NCBI GenBank assembly: GCA_904393845.1
Contig: CAJFNB010000106.1
Coordinates: 1-6,335 of the forward strand
DNA length: 6,335 nucleotides
Reading direction: 5' to 3'
Origin: Alloclostridium intestinigallinarum
GTDB lineage: Bacteria > Bacillota > Clostridia > Christensenellales > UBA3700
Part shown: positions 1 to 6,335 of the stretch, one piece after another
Layout of the letters: every line of letters starts with the position of its first letter
Position numbering within the stretch: position 1 is the stretch's first letter
Notes under the pieces: generated by a model
The model's database searches: none
Told to the model about the DNA's origin: nothing
What the model saw: only the letters and a program-made list of their open reading frames with translations
Translations under genes and position numbers: made by a program

Positions 1-2
1 AA

Positions 3-3000
3 CTTTTTAAAAATCTGGGCGGGCTGGCTTCCCTCGCGCAGGGCGCGGGGGGCTTGGGCAACCTGTTCGGCGGCGCGGCGGATACATACACCTTCGGCGT
101 GGATATCGGCGACTATTCCGAGTCCACTCTCCAGGGTACTGCGGTGACGTTCACTCCTTCCGTGAAATTTACGGAAGCGGGCGACGCGGCTAACTACAAT
201 ATCACATTCAGCCCCGAAACGGCGCAACTCACCGTACAGAGCAGCGAAATCGCCATCGAAGTAACGCAGGCTACCGTTAACACGGACTACGTGAACGGCT
301 ACACCTCCGCGGCGCAGTTCCTTGCAAACTTCACCACTTCCGTTTCCGAAGTGACCATAGATGAATCCGAATTCAGCGTAACCGTCACCCCCAACGGCGG
401 CGCCGCGGTTGGTTTCGATTCGCTCCTTGACGTCGGCGAATACACCGTCACTCTTACAAGCGGCGTGTATAGCCTTGCCGGCACTTTGACCTATGACTAT
501 GTCGTAACCGCCACGCAGTGGACGGCTTCCGTTGCCGCTCCCGAAGGCGGACTGACCTATGACGGCACGGATAAGCTGGGCAGTCTTGTAATCACCGGCG
601 ACAATGCAGGCGCGGAACTCGAAGGCGCGCCCGAAATAGCCGCATATGTCGAAGGCGGCATGGTTAACGCAAAAGCGTATACCGTTACTCTGCGTTTGGA
701 AACTGCCGAAGGCGCTGTTTACGAGGGCGGAAACTTCATTCTTGCCGCGGCTTCCGCAGAAATAGAAATTGCAAAGCGCGTTGTCGAAATAAGCTGGGCG
801 GAGGATACCGACCTTATCTATAACGGCACGGCGCACACTCTTACCGCCACGGCTGATTTTGTAAGCGGCGAGAGCATAGACCTCAACAGCCTTATCGCCT
901 ATACCGGCGACGTTACGGACGGTTCGGCAATCAACGCGGGTTCTTACACCGCAACCATTACCAAGGCGCAGATAGAAGAGCAGAACGCCAACTACACGCT
1001 TGCGGGAGAGAGCGCAACGCAGGGATTCACGATAAGCCCCGCAACGCTCACTCTTACGCAGACGGAAGGCGCAACTCTCACACGTCCTTACGACGGCACG
1101 ACCACCGAAGCGGGCACGTTTGTTTCCGCAGACTACTTCACCGTAAGCGGCTATGTGGACGGCGGCAACGTGTACGACCTGTTCACCGCGGCAGTTGCGG
1201 AAGGACTGACCATACAAAACGCGGACAGCTACACGATAAATATCACTCTCAATTCCGGAGCGGAAGGCGCGGGCAACTATACCTGCGAACCGTTCGCAAT
1301 CACTTATGAAGTAACGCCCATACAATGGACGGCTTCCGTTACCGCTCCCGAAGGCGGACTGACCTATGACGGCGAGAATAAGCTGGGCAGTCTTGTAATC
1401 ACTCCCGGCGACAACGAGGGCACGGGACTCGAAGGCGCGCCCGAAATAGTCGCAACGGTAACAGGCGGCAGTATGATGAACGCGGGCACCTACACCGTGA
1501 CCCTGCAATTGCAGACTGCCGAAGGCGCTGTTTACGAGGGCGGAAACTTCATTCTTGACGCGGAGTCCGCAGAAATAGTAATTGCAAAGCGCGTTGTCGA
1601 AATAAGCTGGGCGAAGGCTTCCGAATTTACTTACACCGGCGCGGCGCACACGCTCACCGCAACAGTTAATAATAGGGTAGGCGAAGACGTAGTCAACGCC
1701 ACCGTTGAACTCAGCGGCGATAACGTCAAAGTGACTGAAAAAGGCTTCACCTACACCGTAACCGGGCTTGAAGGCGCGGCGGAGGCAAACTACACCATAG
1801 AAGGCGCGGAAAATCTCACGAGCGAACCGCAGTACATTGTCCGCGCTACTCTGACCGTGCAGTTTGAAGGTATAAACGGCCTTGTATATACGGGCACGGC
1901 GCACACCGTCACCGCCACCGCAACCGGCTGGCAGAATAGTGAAAACTATGACAGCACCCTTAACGGACTTATCACGATAGGCGGCGACGACACGCAGGCG
2001 CTCAACGCGGGCGACTACACCGCCACCATAACCAAGGAGGCGCTCGAAACGGCGCTGGACAACTACACGCTGGCGCAGGACGCAACGGTTAAATTTACCG
2101 TCGCACCCGCCACCCTCAACGTATCCGTTGCCATAGCGGGCGATGGCGTAGTAGATAATACGCTTACCTGGAAGGTAGACGGCGCGGTTACGGTTTCCGA
2201 TACGGCTGACGGCTGGACTCTTGCCTGCGGCGACGTTTCTTACAACATAACCGTAACGGGCGGCGAGGACGTAGAAAACCTGCTTGATATGCTGCAACTC
2301 ACGCTTAACGAAGCGGAGTACAATGGCACGCCTTACGGCACGCGCGTGCAAAACGGCGAACTCGCAGTGGCTTCCACCAACCCCAACTATACGGTTGAAT
2401 TAGTAACTACTGTCACTATCAACATTGTACCCGATATATCCATAGAGATACGCACGGGCGAGGGATATCCCGTTTCGGCGGTATACAGCAAAGATAAGAC
2501 GTACACGGCGGCGGACGATTTTGCCGGATACTTCTATATCGACGGACAGCCCGACGGCACCTGGGATTACTCGGTTGAAGGAGTGGAGAGCGGCTCGTTC
2601 TCTAACGTCGGCACTTATACCGTAAAGGCGACGTTCACAATCACCGCAAGCAGCATACAGCTTGAAAACCACTTCACGTTCACCATCACCCAAGCGACCG
2701 TTACGGGCGTTGTATTGAACGGCGACGGCGCATACACCTACGGCGGACTGAAAGCGGGCGACACAGTATCCGTAACTGTTACCTATTCGGACGGCAATAC
2801 CGCAACCGTCAACGCCGGATTTGAGGCGGCTACGAGCACGGGCGGCTATGTGAAAGCGGGCGAAAGCGTTGTACTTACCCTCACGGGCGACGACGGCGCG
2901 AACGCCAACTATGCGCAGGTAGACGATCAGACCGTTACCGTATCCGTAAGCAAAGCCAAAATAACCGCAGACATTTATTATGCGGATACAGATTCGGTTG

Positions 3001-5811
3001 ACGGTGTGCTCACTCTGCCTTATATAGGTAAGGAGGGCTATGCCGTATCCGTCAGACTTGAAGGCGTGCTCGACGGCGACGGGGTAGACGGCGCGTTGAA
3101 TACGAAGATTATAGATGCCGCCACTTACAACAGCCTTGAAATAGTTCTGGGCGGCAACGACGCGGAGTGTTACGAAGTAACCAACGCCGCAGACCTCTCC
3201 GTGGTGGTAACGCCCAAGGAAATTACGGTAGAGTGGAGCAACTTTGAAGGCTTCACCTACGACGGCACAGCAAAGACTCCCACCGCAACGGCAAAGGGCA
3301 CGTTCGATAGTGACAAAGTACCGCTCAGCGTGACCGTTACGGGCGACAACGCGACCGAAGAAGGTCAGGCGATAAATGCGGGCGACTACACCGCAACCGT
3401 GGCGGTGTTTGTAAGCGGCAACTACAAGCTGTCCGCAGATTCCGTACAGTCTTTCAGCATTGCCAAAGCAACCGCAACGCTCGGAATTGACAACTATCAG
3501 GATAGCGTGGTATACAACGCAGGCGCGGTTACCGTTACTCCTACCGTAAACGGCGCTGCCGCTGCTGACGGCATTGTAAATGTGACTATCGCTTACACCG
3601 CGGTGGGCGGCACGGAAGCCGTTTCCGCGAACGAGATACGCAACGCGGGCAGCTATACCGTGACTTTGCAAATCAGCGGCGCACTCAACTATGAAGACGC
3701 TTCGAAGGACTTTGTAATCACCGTTACCCCTGCGAAACTCACCGTAACCACGGCGAATATCTTGTTCACTTACGACGGCTCGGTAAAAGGCATTGACAGG
3801 CTGGGCGTAAGCCTTAGCGGCGCCGTAGCCGGCGACGACGTCAGCGCGGTAATCGACAGCGTTGTAAGCGGCGGCGAATCTGCCGAATTGAAGAACGCCG
3901 GCACTTACACCGTCACTTACAGGCTGGAAGGCGCGGCGGCAGGCAACTACACGATAGCCGAAGGCGGCTCCTCCGTGGATGTTACCGTAAAAGCAAAGGA
4001 GCTGACCTTTACCTGGAACAGCGATCAGACCTTCACCTATAACTGCGAAGCTCAGGTTCCCGAATATACTCTGAAAGGCGTGGTTGGCGGCGACGAAGTG
4101 ACCGTTACCGTAATCGTGACGGACGACAACGCGATCGTAGGTCAGGCGATAAACGCGGGCGGATATACCGCTTCCGTTGCCGAAATCACGAAGGGCAATT
4201 ACAGCCTGACGGGCGTAGATGAGCTCCCCTTCACAATCGGCAAGGCGAATCTCACCCTTACTCCTGACAGCGTGAAGTTCTCCGACAGGGACGCGGATAT
4301 GCTCTCCGCATACTCGAAGACAAACTATGAAGCAACCATCAAAACGAACGTAACCGTGACCGGAGTAGGCTCCGACGCCGTGTTCAACGACTTTACCGTC
4401 ACCACGGACGACGATTCCTTTACGGGTGAAAACGGCACTCTTGCGGTCGGTGAATACACCTTCACCGTAAGCGTGGCGAGCGGCAACTACAACGACGCGA
4501 CTTATACGGTCACCGTCATCGAGCAGCCCGTGGCGGAATTTACCGCAACCCCGTCCTCGAGGACGTATACGGGCGGAGAAATAACCTTCACCTTTGCCAA
4601 CGAATCGGGCATACAGCTTGAAGAGGGCGTGCAAATCACGGTCAGCGGCATAACCTTCAACGGCGCAAGCGCGTCAAGCGTGCTCGACGCGGGCAGTTAC
4701 ACCGTGACCTTCGCCGTGACCGGCAACAGCGCGGACAATAATTATTGGTATACGGTAAGAAGTTGGAGAGGCGATATCAGCCCCGCAACCGTTGAAGCAA
4801 AAGCTGTAACCGCCGTGTACGGCGACGTATATACCGCGCTTGAAACGGGCGACAGCCTGCAACACGGCACGGTATGGCAGTTCGTGACCTTCAAAGGCTC
4901 ACCGGTCGAAGTCACCGTAACCGTAACCGATGCTACCGCACGCGCAGGGGAGACCTATCTCGGCGCGGACACCTATGACGTAACCGTCACCCTGGTAAGC
5001 GGCAACTACACGTTCGCGGGCGGCAGCAGCAGCGCTGAAAGCACCTTGCAAATCACGCCCAAACAGCTTAATATCGCGGCTCAGCTGCCCGAAGACCTCA
5101 CCTATACGAGCGAGGGTATCGTTATCGGACTTGAAGACTACGCTTCGCAGCTTGTGGGCGACGATGAAGTCACGGTATCCATACTCGTGGACGGCGAACC
5201 TTACGTAGCTGGCGTAACCGTGCTCGGCGCGGGCGAACATACCGTAACCGTTACCATGACGGATACTTCCGGCAACTATCGGCTTGCCGCCGCACAGCAG
5301 ACCTTCACCGTGGAAAAGAAGGAAGTAACTTCTTCCATAACCGTATCCGGCGAAACCATTGAAAACAACAGCTCGCTGGAAATCGTGCACGGAGAAAACG
5401 CGCGCGTACAGAACGCCATCGACAACTATCTTACGCAGAACGGCGTCGAGGAAGGCGAGTACACGCTTACCGTAACCAATTCCGCGGGTCAGGCGGCAGA
5501 CCTTAAAAACATCTCGGCATGGGCGCCCGGCACTTACACCGTGAACCTCGGTCTGAGCGATAACTTCGAAGGCGGCATGACCTTTACCATAGTGGTTCAG
5601 GAGGGCACTACCGCGCAGATACCCGACGCGCCCGTACTTCCTTCCACTCCTCTGGAAGACGGCGGCTCGTCCGGTGTGGCGAACTGGCTCTTCCCGCTGA
5701 TTATCGCNNNNNNNNNNNNNNNNNNNNNNNNNNNNNNNNNNNNNNNNNNNNNNNNNNNNNNTTATCGTCGCAATCGCGGTATCGGCAGCCAGACGCAGCA
5801 AGAACTCGTAA
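3..5811 (+). CDS. Giant tandem MBG/YDG-type Ig-like repeat surface protein, 5' partial
   Basis: Probable cell-surface stalk or adhesin; no ligand or enzymatic role can be read from the sequence. The frame is open from base 3 with no stop, so the true start and any signal peptide lie upstream. The TTG at 54 has no ribosome binding site and sits mid-protein. After a short Gly/Leu-rich stretch come about 21 beta-rich modules of 83-107 residues. They carry variants of YDGTAHT, NAGxYTxT and NYxL...FTI, known from bacterial MBG/YDG Ig-like repeats. Only four cysteines are visible, one each in four modules, so no intramodule disulfides are expected. The C-terminus has a Pro/Gly/Ser linker, a hydrophobic segment from 5688 and, after the N-gap, IVAIAVSAARRSKNS then TAA at 5809-5811. 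That ending needs a frame change relative to the 54-N gap; the as-assembled frame instead runs to TGA at 5883-5885 with a non-membrane tail. A single-pass membrane anchor is inferred. Surface location and family are fairly secure; the function is not. Confidence 0.88.
516..800 (+). repeat. Recent internal duplication, copy 1 (module starting QWTASV)
   Basis: This module matches the one at 1323-1613 at DNA level, far better than any other pair. Near-identical stretches lie at the beginning (from TGGACGGCTTCCGTT), and again near the end in two blocks: about 43 bases encoding TAEGAVYEGGNFIL and about 34 bases encoding IAKRVVEISWA. The middle, around EGAPEI to the YTVTL strand, is clearly more diverged. 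Copy 1 lacks two codons present in copy 2 and carries VNAKAYTV in place of the usual NAG-x-YTV. Similarity runs about 20 bases into the next module and then falls to ordinary family level. Confidence 0.85.
1323..1613 (+). repeat. Recent internal duplication, copy 2 (module starting QWTASV)
   Basis: Partner of 516-800, offset by 807 bases at the start and 813 at the end. The 6-base difference comes from two extra codons: Pro in ITPGDN, and Ser in GGSMMN. Long blocks identical to copy 1 flank a diverged centre. The intervening modules (780-1322) are not matched equally well by those after copy 2, so a simple three-module duplication followed by uniform drift does not fit. Gene conversion of one module, or block-wise selection on its centre, fits better. 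Confidence 0.85.
5607..5687 (+). other. C-terminal Pro/Gly/Ser linker of the surface protein
   Basis: After the last Ig-like module the protein changes to a short low-complexity linker rich in Pro, Thr, Gly and Ser (IPDAPVLPSTPLEDGG, then SSGVANW). Such segments commonly separate a surface stalk from its membrane anchor. LPSTP resembles a sortase LPxTG signal, but the essential Gly is replaced by Pro and it lies about 17 residues before the hydrophobic segment, so sortase anchoring is not supported. Confidence 0.6.
5688..5808 (+). other. C-terminal membrane anchor and basic tail, interrupted by the assembly gap
   Basis: Before the gap the frame gives LFPLIIA; after it, reading from base 5764, it gives IVAIAVSAARRSKNS and a stop. 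Hydrophobic residues ending in Arg-Arg-x-Lys are the standard pattern of a single-pass C-terminal anchor with a cytoplasmic stop-transfer tail. The two halves are in frame only if the true gap is not 54 bases (it must equal 2 modulo 3), or if the two sides directly overlap at TTATCG. The membrane-anchor role is an inference from composition. Confidence 0.65.
5708..5761. other. Assembly gap, 54 Ns
   Basis: A run of 54 undetermined bases lies inside the codons of the predicted membrane segment. The flanks share TTATCG (5701-5706 and 5762-5767), so the gap may hide a short repeat or an unrecognised contig overlap. The length should not be used to infer the reading frame. Confidence 0.97.
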
Positions 5812-5884
5812 ACCTTTGCGGTCCTGCCGGCAAGAAGTATAAAAAAGGCGTAACCGCAAACAAAAAACCGCCACCGGCAAACTG
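5812..5884 (+). other. 3' untranslated stretch between inferred stop and terminator hairpin
   Basis: If the gene stops at 5809-5811, this stretch is non-coding. It holds an 8-base inverted repeat, TTTGCGGT (5815-5822) with ACCGCAAA (5853-5860), with a 30-base loop. It also has two A-rich tracts (around 5840 and 5862). In the frame as assembled it would encode a Lys/Pro-rich tail (KKYKKGVTANKKPPPAN) ending at TGA 5883-5885, unlike the end of any surface anchor I know. Confidence 0.45.
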
Positions 5885-5930
5885 ATATGCACCCCGAAAG
5901 TCGGACAGACTTTCGGAGGTGCATATTTTA
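5885..5930 (+). terminator. Strong hairpin, probable intrinsic terminator of the surface-protein gene
   Basis: Arms at 5885-5902 and 5908-5926 pair over 18 base pairs (ATATGCACC plus CCGAAAGTC against their complements), with one bulged A at 5917 and a five-base GGACA loop. The right arm runs into TTTT (5926-5929). Position, about 75 bases after the inferred stop, and stability fit a Rho-independent terminator, although the T tract is short. The right arm also contains GGAGGT (5915-5920), a perfect ribosome-binding sequence that the stem would hide (see the micro-ORF at 5930). Confidence 0.75.
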
Positions 5931-6010
5931 TGGCAAAGAGCCTTGTCAAGCAGTATCTGACAAGCCTGTTGAAACTTTTAATAAAAATATGCGTGTCAAG
6001 TAGTACTTGA
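5930..6010 (+). CDS. Possible 26-residue basic hydrophobic micro-ORF (speculative)
   Basis: An ATG at 5930 follows GGAGGT (5915-5920) by nine bases, an acceptable initiation spacing. The frame runs 26 codons to TGA at 6008-6010. The peptide begins MAKSLVKQYL, continues through a Leu/Ile/Lys stretch (LLKLLIKI) and ends CVSSST. It has four Lys and no acidic residue, so it could be an amphipathic membrane peptide. Against this, most of the frame lies in the first one and a half units of the 50-base palindromic array, and the ribosome binding site sits in a terminator-like stem. The frame may therefore be fortuitous. I recognise no family. Confidence 0.2.
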   Translation: MAKSLVKQYLTSLLKLLIKICVSSST

Positions 6011-6162
6011 CAAGCCTGTCTTACTTACTATCAAAAATACTCTTGTCAAGTAGTACCCTACAATTCTGTTTTACTTACTATCAAAAACACTCTTGTCAAG
6101 CAGTATCTGACAAGCCTGTTAAAACTTTTAATAAAAATATGCGTGTCAAGTAGTACTTGACA
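5942..6162. repeat. Five-unit palindromic repeat array with exact 50-base period
   Basis: TGTCAAG recurs at 5944, 5994, 6044, 6094 and 6144, exactly 50 bases apart. Each copy starts a palindrome related to TGTCAAGTAGTACTTGACA (8-base arms, AGT centre), usually extended by AGCCTGT. Units 1 and 4 have AGCAGTATC in the centre, units 2 and 5 have the cleanest palindrome, and unit 3 has lost its right arm (ACCCTACAAT). The roughly 24-base segments between palindromes come in two types: AAACTTTTAATAAAAATATG (after units 1 and 4) and CTTACTTACTATCAAAAA-like (after units 2 and 3). Unit 5 ends abruptly after TTGACA, where GC-rich DNA begins. No gene in the window explains it; a regulator-binding array, a structured RNA element or a mobile-element-derived repeat are all possible. 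Confidence 0.85.
6007..6034 (+). promoter_or_regulatory. Possible promoter within the second palindromic unit
   Basis: The right arm of the second palindrome supplies a perfect -35 hexamer TTGACA (6007-6012). TATCAA (6029-6034), four of six matches to TATAAT, follows after 16 bases. Because the repeat is palindromic, TTGACA also occurs on the minus strand in all five units (as TGTCAA), mostly without a matching -10. No gene downstream in the window would use this promoter, so it may simply reflect the repeat sequence. Confidence 0.2.
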
Positions 6163-6173
6163 GCGGCGAGCCG

Positions 6174-6190
6174 GGAGCGCGTGGCGCTCC
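6174..6190. repeat. Short GC-rich inverted repeat
   Basis: GGAGCGC (6174-6180) and GCGCTCC (6184-6190) are perfect seven-base complements around a GTG loop. They lie in a GC-rich patch immediately after the palindromic array ends. There is no T tract after it, so it does not look like a terminator. Confidence 0.5.
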
Positions 6191-6200
6191 ACCCATGATT

Positions 6201-6238
6201 AAGCCGTGAAGTGACCGAAAAGGCTCATAACGGCTTTT
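6201..6238 (+). terminator. Weak candidate terminator hairpin
   Basis: AAGCCGT (6201-6207) pairs with ACGGCTT (6230-6236) around a 22-base loop, followed by TTTT (6235-6238, overlapping the arm). The short stem and large loop make it a weak candidate. No transcript that it would end is identifiable. Confidence 0.3.
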
Positions 6239-6277
6239 ATCTCTGCAATACTTTGGCTTTATTTATTCTCTATGGAT

Positions 6278-6320
6278 AAAATACAATCGTTTACCAAAAA
6301 TCTTGGTATCGGATTGTTTT
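6278..6320. terminator. AT-rich imperfect hairpin, possible bidirectional terminator
   Basis: The left arm (6278-6297, AAAATACAATCG then TTTACCAA) pairs imperfectly with the right arm (6303-6320, TTGGTATCGGATTGTTTT). The innermost pairing is ACCAA with TTGGT around an AAATC loop; then come small bulges, CAATC with GATTG, and AAAA with TTTT. The A tract on one side and T tract on the other would let it act in either direction, for example for a gene arriving from beyond the right edge. Structure is visible; function is inferred. Confidence 0.4.
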
Positions 6321-6335
6321 CATATCTTTATAAAA

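Larger units (their letters stand above)
81..5606 (+). repeat. Tandem array of about 21 Ig-like protein modules
   Basis: Module boundaries placed by eye at the recurrent junction (FTI/VTV)xx(A/K) followed by (T/K/E)(L/I/V)T. Approximate module starts: 81, 246, 516, 780, 1044, 1323, 1593, 1848, 2112, 2433, 2697, 2958, 3219, 3471, 3735, 3999, 4248, 4530, 4788, 5064 and 5322, ending at 5606. The best consensus modules are those at 780, 1848, 3219, 3735 and 3999. They carry an aromatic-Tyr-Asp/Asn/Thr-Gly turn near residue 13 and an NAG-x-Tyr-Thr strand near residue 52-57. The module at 2112 (107 residues) is longest and lacks a clear NAGxYT strand. The module at 2433 has NVGTYTV, and the last (5322) has APGTYTV. 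Most modules are strongly diverged at DNA level, implying an old array. The boundaries of the first two modules are uncertain. Confidence 0.85.
5931..6335. other. Intergenic region without a secure gene
   Basis: About 400 bases with no convincing coding frame on either strand. It is noticeably AT-richer than the preceding gene, except for a GC-rich patch at 6162-6195. Contents are the 50-base palindromic array, three further inverted repeats and the speculative micro-ORF listed separately. I see no tRNA cloverleaf, rRNA segment or recognisable riboswitch core. Confidence 0.7.

Noticed and set aside
54..56. TTG at 54 as the true start codon
   Set aside because: No ribosome binding site precedes it, no signal peptide follows, and the frame is open back to the window edge. 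The gene almost certainly begins upstream.
299..484. 61-codon minus-strand open frame
   Set aside because: Opposite the second Ig-like module, short, and with no supporting features.
2400..4634. 744-codon open frame on the minus strand
   Set aside because: It lies wholly opposite the repeat protein, has a composition atypical of proteins (many Arg, Tyr, Gly, Val in repeated patterns) and mirrors the periodic codon use of the sense strand. It is an antisense shadow.
5637..5651. LPSTP as a sortase LPxTG signal
   Set aside because: The Gly required for sortase cleavage is Pro, and the motif is about 17 residues from the hydrophobic segment rather than just before it.
4899..5949. Minus-strand open frames of 341 and 82 codons across the N-gap
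   Set aside because: Both run through undetermined bases and the terminator hairpin, and overlap the sense gene. They have no recognisable domain or ribosome binding site.
5942..6162. CRISPR array (regular repeats and spacers)
   Set aside because: The repeats are degenerate and palindromic, and the so-called spacers are only two recurring sequences (types 1, 2, 2', 1), not unique. No cas gene is present.
6145..6195. 16-codon minus-strand frame starting MGGAPRAPG
   Set aside because: It has no ribosome binding site and ends inside the palindromic array. This is a typical chance frame across a GC-rich patch.
6163..6240. tRNA or other structured RNA gene in the GC-rich patch
   Set aside because: Only isolated 7-base stems are visible. 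There is no cloverleaf, T-loop motif or CCA context.

Overview
The window is dominated by one very large coding region on the + strand. It enters from the left edge (the frame is open from base 3) and ends near base 5811. It is followed by about 450 bases of AT-richer intergenic DNA full of inverted repeats. The encoded protein, about 1,930 residues in the window, is a chain of roughly 21 beta-rich modules of 83-107 residues. They carry the recurring signatures (F/L)xYDGTAHT..., NAGxYTxT... and GNYxL...FTI..A, the hallmark of bacterial MBG/YDG-type Ig-like repeats in giant surface proteins. It ends in a Pro/Gly/Ser linker, a hydrophobic segment and a basic tail, so it is most likely an extracellular stalk or adhesin anchored by one membrane helix.

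The organism cannot be identified with certainty. The repeat family, the very low cysteine content, the lack of an outer-membrane export domain at the visible C-terminus and the basic post-membrane tail fit a Gram-positive anaerobe of the Clostridia type. The run of Ns points to a draft, probably metagenomic, scaffold.

Layout: 3-80, open 5' end with a Gly/Leu-rich stretch; 81-5606, tandem Ig-like modules, including one recently duplicated module (516-800 and 1323-1613); 5607-5687, linker; 5688-5790, membrane segment interrupted by an assembly gap (5708-5761); inferred stop at 5809-5811; 5812-5884, 3' untranslated stretch; 5885-5930, strong hairpin that is probably the gene's terminator; 5942-6162, five units of a palindrome repeated with an exact 50-base period; 6163-6335, three further inverted repeats and no convincing gene. 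There is only one secure gene, so no operon or pathway can be read from this window.

Three points deserve a second look. The reading frame across the N-gap is very probably wrong as assembled. The 50-base palindromic array looks superficially like CRISPR but is not. A possible 26-codon basic, hydrophobic micro-ORF has its ribosome binding site inside the terminator-like hairpin. I do not see a convincing new multi-gene system here.
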